DNA of 41,358 nt from a virus. The position numbers were made by a program, and so were the translations under genes. The notes under the pieces are model-generated. The model ran no database searches. It was not told the DNA's origin and saw only the letters and a program-made list of their open reading frames with translations. The stretch spans positions 1-41,358 of the IMG/VR virus record IMGVR_UViG_3300049911_000215; one strand, 5' to 3'. The first letter of the stretch is position 1; the number at the start of each line of letters is the position of its first letter. Of this stretch, positions 8,679 to 15,828 are shown piece by piece.

Positions 8679-9043
8679 AACGACTTCTCATTCTGCTCGC
8701 AACGATGCTGCCGCTCGCGGCCTTTGCCGCGGCCCCGACCGTTACAGTGCAGATTGCAGACACGCGAGACGCGGCAGGGCAGTTCACCAACTGGACGACT
8801 CTTGCCGGACTCGTCTGGGATAGCACAAGCCTTACTGTGATCCCGGACCCCTCCGCAGTTGACAGAGACTTCACCCAGGATTGGTTTGTGCCGGACGGCG
8901 ACGTGTTCTGGCATTTCACCTTCAAGCGAATCAAGCAGGGCGAATATGCCCTGCGATATTGCCTCGGGCCCGCGACAGCGGACAGTATTTGGAGCGAGGT
9001 CGCAGTCGTGACCATCGTAAGGCCGGGCGCGCCCCGGCACTGA
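8675..9043 (+). CDS. Signal-peptide protein, beta-sandwich-like, unknown
   Basis: The chosen start is the GTG in the GTGA overlap with the preceding gene, preceded by AGGAG at good spacing. This gives a 122-aa protein beginning MKRLLILLATMLPLAAFAAA, a clear Sec signal peptide. An upstream in-frame ATG would bury the signal sequence and is rejected. The mature part (VTVQIADTRDAAGQFT, then VFWHFTFKRIKQGEYALRY) has a fibronectin-like beta-strand pattern, with a motif like those describing how a quantity differs between bodies of a sandwich fold. No family is recognised. It closes the exported cassette, 16 nt before the prohead protease gene. Confidence 0.7.
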   Translation: MKRLLILLATMLPLAAFAAAPTVTVQIADTRDAAGQFTNWTTLAGLVWDSTSLTVIPDPSAVDRDFTQDWFVPDGDVFWHFTFKRIKQGEYALRYCLGPATADSIWSEVAVVTIVRPGAPRH

Positions 9044-9059
9044 ATAGGAGACTGACAAT

Positions 9060-10568
9060 ATGCCGGAGACAACTGAAAACTACCATCGGGTGCCATTCGA
9101 GGCGGATACAAAGTTCGTCTCGGACAGCATCAAGACAATCACCATTTCAGCGGGTGACGGGATTAAAGCTCTCATCGGAAAGTACACCAGCGATTCTGGT
9201 GGTTCAAGTCACGTTATGACGTACCTCTTTGACGTGGATAAGTGGAGCATGGCGGAGGCAAAGGCATGGGTGCGAGACCACAAGGCCAAAGAAAGCGCCA
9301 GCGGCCTGTGGGAGGCGGTCTGGACAGCGGCATATATCAACGACCTGCCAGACAGTTCCTTCATTTTCATCGAGTCAGGCGGTGAGAAGGATGAGGATGG
9401 AAAGATGAAACCGAGGAGTCTGCGGCACTTGCCCGTCAAGGGTATGGACGGGAAGTACGACCCGGTCCATGTGAGGAACGCGCTGGCGAGGGCTCCTCAG
9501 TTGGCAAAGACGTTGCCCGCGTCGGCGGTCTCGAAACTCAATGCGATAGCAAAGCAGCTTAAAGTCGGGGAACCTGCCACAGAATCGAAGGAGTGTTTCC
9601 TGAGAGAGACTTATGCTCCTGGTTCAGGAATTATGGACAGATGCCAGGTTGACAGAGAGGCGGGGACCGTACGGAACGTGGCACTTTTCCGTCCGCATAG
9701 CCTACACAAACGAGATTACAGTCCGACCGCTGTGGGACAAATGTTCGAGCATCTCAAGGGGGCAAGAATCTACCTCGATCATGTGCCATCAACGAAAGAC
9801 GAGGAAAGCCGGGACCCGGCAGATTTGTTGGGCATAACTGAGAACCCTCATCGTGAGGGTGATGCGATCTTCGGGGATTTGAGGGTGAACCGGGGAAACA
9901 AAAAGTTCGATCTATTAGAGGCGGCAGCTTCTGTCCCTGACGCGATAGGAATGAGCACATCATCACAGGGCATCAAGCGACAGCAAGGCGGGCGGGAATT
10001 GGTCGAGAGCCTGACCCGGTTTTTTTCCGTGGACGTAGTGAGCACGCCAGCTACGACAACAAACCTGTTGGAATCAGAAGGAGGTGACGATGTGAAGTGG
10101 GATGACGTAACACTGGCAGAACTAAAAGAGCAACGGGCAGACCTCGTTGCTCAGATAACACAGGAGGCAAAGAACACGATGGATGAAACCAAGAAAATCG
10201 AGGAATTGACCGAGCAGGTCAAGGCACGAGAGAACGAGTTGCGGGAGGCGAAAACGAAGCTCGATGAGCTTCAGGCAAAGGAGTCCCTCCGGGAGAAACG
10301 GGAGAAAGCCCTGACGATGGTACAGGACGCCAAGCTCCCGGCAGAGGCAGTCACGGACATCTTCAAGGAGTCCCTTGAGAATGCTCCGGATGAGGCGGCC
10401 ATGAAACGGCTCATCGACGACAGGAAGGCGCTCGTCGAGGGAATCAAAAACAGGCCCACAAGCCGAGGACGGGACCCGCTGAGAGACCTCAACAAAGAAG
10501 GCGGCGCCCTGACGGAGGATCAGAAAACACAGAAGGCGATGGAACTGAAGGAAGTGCTGACAGGCTAA
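9060..10568 (+). CDS. Prohead protease fused to scaffold-like coiled coil
   Basis: A 502-aa protein. Residues about 60-170 contain YLFDVDKWSMAEAKAWVRDHK-type and VKGMDGKYDPVHVRNALAR-type segments seen beside XkdF-like phage protease domains. About 185-335 form the protease-like domain, with candidate catalytic His241 in YLDHVPS and Ser299 in IGMSTSSQG, followed by FFSVDVVSTPATT. From about 345 to 430 a charged coiled coil (AELKEQRADLVAQITQEA onward) resembles a capsid scaffold. Such fusions organise major capsid protein assembly and then cleave scaffold and capsid N-termini during maturation. Position just before the decoration and major capsid genes supports this. The ribosome site is AGGAG upstream of ATG. 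Confidence 0.8.
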   Translation: MPETTENYHRVPFEADTKFVSDSIKTITISAGDGIKALIGKYTSDSGGSSHVMTYLFDVDKWSMAEAKAWVRDHKAKESASGLWEAVWTAAYINDLPDSSFIFIESGGEKDEDGKMKPRSLRHLPVKGMDGKYDPVHVRNALARAPQLAKTLPASAVSKLNAIAKQLKVGEPATESKECFLRETYAPGSGIMDRCQVDREAGTVRNVALFRPHSLHKRDYSPTAVGQMFEHLKGARIYLDHVPSTKDEESRDPADLLGITENPHREGDAIFGDLRVNRGNKKFDLLEAAASVPDAIGMSTSSQGIKRQQGGRELVESLTRFFSVDVVSTPATTTNLLESEGGDDVKWDDVTLAELKEQRADLVAQITQEAKNTMDETKKIEELTEQVKARENELREAKTKLDELQAKESLREKREKALTMVQDAKLPAEAVTDIFKESLENAPDEAAMKRLIDDRKALVEGIKNRPTSRGRDPLRDLNKEGGALTEDQKTQKAMELKEVLTG

Positions 10569-10583
10569 GCTCGGATGCGAGCT
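10568..10583 (+). other. Perfect 6-bp hairpin after the protease gene
   Basis: AGCTCG, loop GATG, CGAGCT directly after the stop codon. There is no T-tract, so it is not a standard terminator. It may be an RNA processing or stability element separating protease and capsid expression levels. Confidence 0.4.
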
Positions 10584-10624
10584 TGATGAAGTGAACACAT
10601 CGAGAACAGGAGGTAAAAGAACCA

Positions 10625-11092
10625 ATGGCAAACGTGATGCGATACAGAAGGAGTGACGATTACATCACCGCTCCTGTGGCGACGGGAGACCTAATCGAAC
10701 GAGGCGACATCGTCGGCCTCGTTAGCGGTGCGGTGAAGAACGCGGAGGACACGACATGGGACACCAACATTGCGACGACCCAGTTGGCGTTTGGGAAGCT
10801 CTTTGCGGGCGTGGCGATGGAGGATTCCCAGGTTGGTGAGACGGCGGAGATTCTCATCCGGACGAAGGGAGTGTTTGAGTTCGCCTGCGCAGCTGCAACC
10901 TTCGCGCAGGGCGCCCTGGTAGGCCCGGCGAAACAGACAGGGAATCTCATGGAGAACCAGACGGTTGTCGCGGTGGCGACAATTGACCTGGCAATCGGGC
11001 GAGTGGCAAAGACCTACGCGGCGAACACGACCACAGTACTCGTGCAGATATTCAGCGCAACGGCTGGCTATCGCGCGAAGGCAGAACTGTAA
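10625..11092 (+). CDS. Capsid decoration protein (DUF2190-like)
   Basis: A 155-aa protein, beta-rich, starting MANVMRYRRSDDYITAP, with VATGDLIERGDIVGLVSGAV and later GVFEFACAAATFAQGALVGP. This order (a polar start, a permissive GDLV-type strand, then FEF/A-x-x-F-AQGALV) is typical of DUF2190 capsid cement proteins that trimerise on the capsid surface. It lies between the protease/scaffold gene and the major capsid gene, as is common. A strong AGGAGG ribosome site precedes the ATG. High expression is expected because the number of copies should match the capsid protein. Confidence 0.8.
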   Translation: MANVMRYRRSDDYITAPVATGDLIERGDIVGLVSGAVKNAEDTTWDTNIATTQLAFGKLFAGVAMEDSQVGETAEILIRTKGVFEFACAAATFAQGALVGPAKQTGNLMENQTVVAVATIDLAIGRVAKTYAANTTTVLVQIFSATAGYRAKAEL

Positions 11093-11109
11093 GAGAAGAC
11101 CGAGCAATT

Positions 11110-11133
11110 TCCTTTGCGGGATGCTGCGAAGGA
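11110..11133 (+). other. Hairpin in the leader of the major capsid gene
   Basis: TCCTTTGC and GCGAAGGA pair over 8 bp (one T-G wobble) around an 8-nt loop, about 36 nt before the major capsid start and upstream of its GAAGGAGG ribosome site. It could mark an mRNA 5' end or protect the capsid message. No T-tract follows. Confidence 0.4.
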
Positions 11134-11169
11134 TGTGAAAAACTCATTCCGTAGAAGGAGGACAAGAGA

Positions 11170-12357
11170 ATGTTGGACTTAACAAGACGATGGGAAAACA
11201 TGACGGCCGCAGAGATTGAGGGCGAAGTCGCGTCCCTCTGTGAGGCAGTCGTGAACTACAACAAACCGGAGAAGAAAACAGACCTGAAAATTTCACCGGA
11301 CGAACTGGTTGCGGGAATGCGGGGCCTGCGCGGCTTGTGGTTCGGGATACACGGCAGACGGGCCTTCGACAAGCTCGACGAATCCCAGGGGAAGCTCGTT
11401 TTCCATCCTGGGGCGGAGAGCACCCTGAAAGAACAGGTCATGTCGGCAGCGTTCCCGCAGATCACGTCAGCGCTGATTGCGAGCAAGGTTCTCGCTGGCT
11501 ACAACGAGCCGCAACTCATCGGAGACAGTCTCGTGACTGTCATGCCGAGCAATCGCCGAAACGAGACGATTGTCGGATTCACGGAAGCTGAGGGTCTGAA
11601 GGAAGTCAAGGAAGGCATGGAGTACGAATACGCTGGCCTCTCCGAGAAGTACGTCCTGGCCAAGGCGAAGAAATTCGGTCGGCTCATCGCAATCACTGCG
11701 GAGGCAATTCTGGAAGACCAGACAGGACAGATTCTCACGCGGGCGCAGCGCTTCGGCAAGGAGGCGAGGATCCACAGGGAGAAGTTGATCCTCGGCTGCA
11801 TCATTGACCTGGCAGGATACACGTGCCACTGGCCGAATGGAGTCTCCACCGCGGTATATGCTGCTGGGAATACCACGGCGGCGAATGCTCTTGTGGACTG
11901 GTCGGACCTCGAAGTTGCAAGGGCGAAGTTGGCGGCTCAGGTGGACAGCAACGGCGATCCGATTTTCGCTCCGAATGCCTCAATCCTGGTTCCGGATGCG
12001 TTGTGGGCGACCGCGATGTACATTCTCACTTCAGTCAAGAAGGGTGAAGTTCGGGCCGCGACGGCAGTGCATATCGTCTCTGGCGGACAGGCAGGAGCCT
12101 TTGTCCCCATCGCCGACGTGTTTGCGTCCCCGTTCCTCGACCTTGCGGCCTTCGGCAATAGCGCCTCAACCTGGTACTACGGGGCCTTCAAGGACGGTTT
12201 CATCTACCAGGAAGTGTGGCCGATCCAGGTAATGAGCCGCACGGGTGACAGCGACGCGAAGTGGATGCGCGACATCGAGGCGGAATACAAAGTCCGGCTC
12301 TTAGGCGGCGCCGCTTGCATTGACAACAAGTACGTGGTCAAGTGCCCCGCTGCGTAA
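11170..12357 (+). CDS. Major capsid protein
   Basis: A 395-aa protein in the major capsid position after protease and decoration genes. The N-terminal 85 residues are helical and charged (possible maturation-cleaved or delta-domain region). From about residue 90 the protein has HK97-like features: LKEQVMSAAFPQITSALIASK, a long stretch SLVTVMPSNRRNETIVGF, FGRLIAITAEAILEDQTG-type strand/helix and a C-terminal DFIYQEVWPIQVMSR-like strand before the end. The ribosome site GAAGGAGG lies 8 nt before ATG, one of the strongest in the window, as expected for the most abundant virion protein. No Ig-like or other extra domain is attached. Confidence 0.85.
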   Translation: MLDLTRRWENMTAAEIEGEVASLCEAVVNYNKPEKKTDLKISPDELVAGMRGLRGLWFGIHGRRAFDKLDESQGKLVFHPGAESTLKEQVMSAAFPQITSALIASKVLAGYNEPQLIGDSLVTVMPSNRRNETIVGFTEAEGLKEVKEGMEYEYAGLSEKYVLAKAKKFGRLIAITAEAILEDQTGQILTRAQRFGKEARIHREKLILGCIIDLAGYTCHWPNGVSTAVYAAGNTTAANALVDWSDLEVARAKLAAQVDSNGDPIFAPNASILVPDALWATAMYILTSVKKGEVRAATAVHIVSGGQAGAFVPIADVFASPFLDLAAFGNSASTWYYGAFKDGFIYQEVWPIQVMSRTGDSDAKWMRDIEAEYKVRLLGGAACIDNKYVVKCPAA

Positions 12358-12385
12358 GCCGGGCAACAAATGAGGTGATTCACCA

Positions 12386-12607
12386 ATGGCCAGAACGGAA
12401 GCGCAAATCCAGGTTGAGATCGCACAGATTGACGCGACACTGAGTAGCATGTCGAGCGACCCCAAACCGAGCTATCGCATCGGCGACAGGAGTTTCGACT
12501 GGAACGCATACTACAACGTGTTGATGCAGCGGCGAGAACAGCTTGCGAAAGAGCTTTCGCATCTGCCTGCGGTGGAGATCACCGAATACGACGCTGAAGA
12601 CCGGTAG
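12386..12607 (+). CDS. Small neck-region protein (gpW-like candidate)
   Basis: A 73-aa helical protein. The pattern AQIQVEIAQIDATLSSM, then YRIGDRSFDWNAYYNVL and QRREQLAKEL resembles small head-tail joining proteins of the gpW type (helix, a GRS-like hairpin, helix). It sits directly after the major capsid gene and before the head-closure candidate. A virion or assembly role is inferred from position and this pattern only. Confidence 0.55.
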   Translation: MARTEAQIQVEIAQIDATLSSMSSDPKPSYRIGDRSFDWNAYYNVLMQRREQLAKELSHLPAVEITEYDAEDR

Positions 12608-12627
12608 GTCAGAGAGGATTCTCAGGA

Positions 12628-12993
12628 ATGACGCTCAAGGATGGAATCACCAGCGACCTGACAATACCACTTTCTGACCTGCCGGCCTCAATCACGTACA
12701 GAAGCCGGGCAGAGGAGCCGACATTCAATCCGGAGACGGGAACAGTTCTCGAGGCGTTCACGGATTTTGCGATTCAAGTTGTGCGTGGCATGTACAGCGC
12801 TCGGGAAGTGGGCACGTCCGGGGGAGTTTTAGAGGTCGGCGATGTGTACTTCCACATCCGCGTCAGCGACCTGACTGCAACCGTACCCAAAAAGACGGAC
12901 CGGGTTGTGGACGGGAGCGAGGCCTTCAACGTGATCGCGTGGGAACTCGACGACGCAGAAATGCTCTACAAGGTGACTGCGAGGAAAATCTGA
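12628..12993 (+). CDS. Head-closure / stopper protein candidate
   Basis: A 121-aa beta-rich protein (ITYRSRAEEPTFNPETG, then VYFHIRVSDLTATVPKKTDRV and VIAWELDDAEMLYKVTARKI). The pattern of a date-like sequence-to-barrel strands ending in a strand that describes how a quantity is measured resembles gpFII / SPP1 gp16-like stoppers that plug the portal after packaging. Position between the gpW-like gene and the HK97 gp10-like gene supports this. It ends 1 nt before the next ATG, so translation is coupled. Confidence 0.6.
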   Translation: MTLKDGITSDLTIPLSDLPASITYRSRAEEPTFNPETGTVLEAFTDFAIQVVRGMYSAREVGTSGGVLEVGDVYFHIRVSDLTATVPKKTDRVVDGSEAFNVIAWELDDAEMLYKVTARKI

Positions 12994-12994
12994 G

Positions 12995-13480
12995 ATGGCC
13001 CAGTGGCGTGAAAAAGACGGGATGCTCATCCTCGAGACGAAGGCGTTCAACCGCAACATGGACAAAGTCCTCAAGACGTTTGACCAGGAGCAGGTCCCGA
13101 CAGTGATGAGGGAAGCGATGTTTGAGCTTCTCAAATACACCATCCTCGGCAATCCCGTTGACACTGGCAGGTCAAGAGCCGGATGGACAGCCTGGACGGA
13201 CAAGATGGGGTATGAGACGGCAAGCCTCATTCGGCAAGGCGGCAATGCAACAGAGACGGCGATTCGGGAAGGCAAGGCGGCGAGTTCCTTCACAGAAGAC
13301 CTAAAGGGGCCCAACAAATTCATCGAGGTGCTCAACGCGGTAGTCTACACGCTGTTTTTGGAGGTCGGGACCTGCAAAATGGAAGCCTTCGGGATGTTGA
13401 GGGAAGCCTTCTCGACGATGGAACGAGGACTCGCGGCGGCAGTCAAGAAGCAGACTGACAAGTTGAAAGAGGTCAAATGA
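12995..13480 (+). CDS. HK97 gp10-like tail completion / neck protein
   Basis: A 161-aa protein with the recognisable HK97 gp10 pattern: a helical N-terminal half, then NPVDTGRSRAGWTAW (about 53-67), a variable middle, VVYTLFLEVGT (about 115-125) and a final FGMLREAFSTM helix (about 130-140). These proteins lie at the head-tail interface of siphoviruses. The GT-R-S/L-R motif after VDTG is the most diagnostic feature. The stop codon overlaps the ATG start of the tail terminator (ATGA), and neighbours on both sides are neck genes. Confidence 0.8.
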   Translation: MAQWREKDGMLILETKAFNRNMDKVLKTFDQEQVPTVMREAMFELLKYTILGNPVDTGRSRAGWTAWTDKMGYETASLIRQGGNATETAIREGKAASSFTEDLKGPNKFIEVLNAVVYTLFLEVGTCKMEAFGMLREAFSTMERGLAAAVKKQTDKLKEVK

Positions 13481-14538
13481 CGATACCTGACAAGGAAATC
13501 GAGGCGGCGTTCTACACATACCTCAAGGCGAACTTCTCTGCCTGCGCGATAGACTATCCTGGTGTGGAGTTCTCCACGAAGGAAAAGACAGAGTGGATAC
13601 AGCCTCGCATTTTTGCAGTCGGTCGGAAACCGGCTCGGAGAGGACAGGGATTTTCAACGTACCTCGTCAACATCAACGTCTTTGTAAAACACGGGACGAA
13701 CGCCTATCGCATCATGGAAATCGTGGACCTGCTGTACGCGCTGTTTGACCAGAAGGACGTGCTGGTCCCTTATCCCGGGCCCCTATCAGGGCTACTGCGC
13801 TGGTACAACTTCGAGGGGAACTGCTACGACAAGATGAAACTCGGAGACGGGACGCCGACGGATGTGACCTATGCCGCCAGCCAATCTCACTTCGGACAGG
13901 CCGGGAACTTCAACGGCTCAACAAGCAAGGTGGTTGTGGCGAAAGCGGCGGACATCAACAACCTTGCGGAACTGACAGTGACAGCCCTGATGAACGCCAG
14001 AAGCGACGGGCAAGGTGACGGAGGGAAGATTCTCGCAAAGACGTATTGGCGTTTTGAGGTGTCTCTCGAGGTCGGCGGGAAAGTTTGCATCTATGGCAGA
14101 GTGAACCACGCGACCACGAATGCTGAATCTCTGAGTTACAACCTCGACGCGCAGAAGATTCCCTTGAATGCCTGGCAGCCTGTTGCGATGACATTCACAG
14201 CGGCAGACGCGAAAGTCCGGCTCTTCTGGAAGGGGGTCGAGATGAACTATTCCTACCAATACGCAGGCGTAGGAGCCCGAGTTGATGACTCCGCAGAGAA
14301 CATGGGCATCGGGAACTACGCCACGGCAACGCGGACATTCGACGGATACCTCGATGACGTGCGGCTATACAACCGCGCGCTGACAACGGCAGAACTTCGG
14401 GTGATTGCCAGGGGACTCCCCTTTCAATTCACGGAGATGGAACATCGGCGGATTCCCCAAGTCTCGGCTGGTAGGGAGTTGGGGACCATCGAATCGCTTG
14501 ATCAAGTAAACATCGAATGTCGGTTTTTCATAACCTGA
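13477..14538 (+). CDS. Tail terminator-like protein with inserted LamG domain
   Basis: A 353-aa protein split by an insertion. Residues 1-95 (IPDKEIEAAFYTYLKANF, FAVGRKPARRGQGF, YLVNINVFVKHGTNAYRIM and IVDLLYALF) and 315-353 (FTEMEHRRIPQVS, then DQVNIECRFFIT) together look like a standard tail-terminator fold of about 135 aa. Residues about 101-312 are a LamG-like domain: RWYNFEGNCYDKM, GTPTDVTY, FNGSTSKVVV, AADINNLAELTV and RLYNRALTTAELRVIA. These match LamG 1 of the exported deacetylase protein line by line. The insertion lies between the last helix and last strand, where the fold can tolerate it. Tail terminators cap the tail tube and join it to the head. The LamG domain would decorate the neck. 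Confidence 0.75.
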   Translation: MTIPDKEIEAAFYTYLKANFSACAIDYPGVEFSTKEKTEWIQPRIFAVGRKPARRGQGFSTYLVNINVFVKHGTNAYRIMEIVDLLYALFDQKDVLVPYPGPLSGLLRWYNFEGNCYDKMKLGDGTPTDVTYAASQSHFGQAGNFNGSTSKVVVAKAADINNLAELTVTALMNARSDGQGDGGKILAKTYWRFEVSLEVGGKVCIYGRVNHATTNAESLSYNLDAQKIPLNAWQPVAMTFTAADAKVRLFWKGVEMNYSYQYAGVGARVDDSAENMGIGNYATATRTFDGYLDDVRLYNRALTTAELRVIARGLPFQFTEMEHRRIPQVSAGRELGTIESLDQVNIECRFFIT

Positions 14539-14558
14539 CAGAAGGAGGATAGACAGCG

Positions 14559-15083
14559 ATGAGTGTAAACACAGCTAAGGCAACGAGAAACCTTCGGCAC
14601 GCGACGATTGTGCTGACAGACGGGACCCCCACGACGCCGAAGACGATTACGCTGTTCGGCGAGTCGGGCGACTTGACCTGGACGACACAACTTGCCGACA
14701 CGAAGATCGTCCGGGATAGGGGGGAAATATGGCACGCGGCGCCTGGGGATGCGGTTCCTATTACCGGCCGCTTCACCTTGCAGTTCGTGGAGTTCATCAA
14801 GCAAGCCGCCGACACGGATGCGACGGCCTATGAGTTCCTCACGAGAACAGGAACAGCCGTCGCCTATGTGAAGAAGAACTCTGGCATTGACGACTGGAAC
14901 ATCGAGGTCAAGGTGACCATCGCCAATGCACAGATGGTTCCTGCGACAGACAAGGACGAAATTATCACCTTCGGGAAGTTCATTCCGCAGAGTGTGGAGT
15001 TTTCCGAGGGTGACGACACCAACACCTTGAGCTTCGACTTCATGGACTTTGAGACAAAGCCGACGATTGCAAAGGCTACATAA
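14559..15083 (+). CDS. Major tail tube protein
   Basis: A 174-aa protein with the pattern of phage tail tube subunits: mostly beta-strands, GDAVPITGRFTLQFVEFI (about 63-80) and a C-terminal SFDFMDFETKP. Tail tube subunits stack as hexamers around the tape measure. It sits between the tail terminator and the tail assembly chaperone genes, the normal siphovirus order. The ribosome site is GAAGGAGG upstream of ATG. No added Ig-like domain is present. Confidence 0.8.
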   Translation: MSVNTAKATRNLRHATIVLTDGTPTTPKTITLFGESGDLTWTTQLADTKIVRDRGEIWHAAPGDAVPITGRFTLQFVEFIKQAADTDATAYEFLTRTGTAVAYVKKNSGIDDWNIEVKVTIANAQMVPATDKDEIITFGKFIPQSVEFSEGDDTNTLSFDFMDFETKPTIAKAT

Positions 15084-15106
15084 CCCCTAACATCGAGGAG
15101 CGTCAG

Positions 15107-15694
15107 ATGAAAATCGCTGGATTCGACGGAGACACATTCCGCGAGCAGGGAGAGGTCACTATCGCCCGGACGGATGGCCGGATAGTGACTCTCAAACTCA
15201 AGGCCCTACCGCTGGGCTTTGAACAGACCATCGCAGAGAGAATACCTGCGCCGTCCCCGCCGATAGGGGGCGCCCTCTACGGCAAGGACGGGAAACCCAT
15301 CAAGGACCCGCAGACCGGGAAGATTGTCCCCTGGTTCAACGAGAAAGAGCCCGCCTTCATCAAAGCCCAGGCCGAGGCGAATCGCCTTGAGATGGCGGCA
15401 ATGATCCACATGGCGGTCGAGGGAGACGAGAATATCCGGTTTGACACGCCGTGGACCTGCCAGGTAACGTCTGACCCGAAAGAGTGGCGGACGTTCTACG
15501 AAGGGATATTCCGGGAACTCCGCGACTTCGGCTTCTCGCCAGGGGACATGCTGACAGTGGTGGAGGAGATGATGCGCCTCAGTCGGCTTGACCCAGCAAG
15601 CATCGAGGAGGCGAAAAAGGGTTTTTTGCGAGCGGTTCCGGCGGAGGAGAGCGCAGTCAACTCTACTGGATTTTCCGAGTCTGCGAGAGACTGA
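15107..15694 (+). CDS. Tail assembly chaperone, unshifted (G-type) product
   Basis: A 195-aa protein made by normal translation. The N-terminal part is beta-like (VTIARTDGRIVTLKLKALP, as in many G-type chaperones), the middle is helical and charged, and the C-terminus is a short tail (AVPAEESAVNSTGFSESARD) that would be lost on frameshifting. Such proteins bind the tape measure during tail assembly and are absent from the virion. It lies between the tail tube and tape measure genes. The ribosome site GAGGAG precedes the ATG. Confidence 0.75.
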   Translation: MKIAGFDGDTFREQGEVTIARTDGRIVTLKLKALPLGFEQTIAERIPAPSPPIGGALYGKDGKPIKDPQTGKIVPWFNEKEPAFIKAQAEANRLEMAAMIHMAVEGDENIRFDTPWTCQVTSDPKEWRTFYEGIFRELRDFGFSPGDMLTVVEEMMRLSRLDPASIEEAKKGFLRAVPAEESAVNSTGFSESARD

Positions 15695-15828
15695 GAATCA
15701 CAGAGCAGGACTTCTACCGGATGCCGCGAGAGAGACAGATGCTGTGGCTCGCCTACGAGATGATCCGCGAGGAGGACGACGAAAGAGAGTGGTATGAGCG
15801 CTGGAGCAAGTTGTTCAGGAGAGAATAG
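15107..15828 (+). CDS. Tail assembly chaperone, -1 frameshift (GT-type) product
   Basis: A -1 shift at GGGTTTT joins the first 173 codons to an open frame that runs without a stop until TAG at 15826-15828, one base before the tape measure ATG. The extension is 67 residues, giving about 240 aa in total, with RLRITEQDFYRMPRE, then LWLAYEMIREE and EWYERWSKLF. This acidic, aromatic helix pattern is typical of T-type extensions. In lambda and many relatives, both G and GT forms are needed in a fixed ratio for tail assembly. The extension frame has no start codon or ribosome site of its own, so frameshifting is the simplest way to express it. Confidence 0.8.
15619..15625 (+). promoter_or_regulatory. 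Programmed -1 ribosomal frameshift site GGGTTTT
   Basis: The heptamer reads G GGT TTT in the zero frame, the canonical X XXY YYZ form. It is followed by two more T and a G, so T TTT TTG (15622-15628) could also slip. The site lies 70 nt before the zero-frame stop. In the -1 frame the sequence stays open to the tape measure start. The position near the 3' end of the chaperone gene matches lambda-type G/GT. Confidence 0.8.

Noticed and set aside
10019-10030. T-run in the protease gene as a frameshift site
   Set aside because: The shifted frames close quickly and hold no extension; the run only encodes two Phe in a normal strand.
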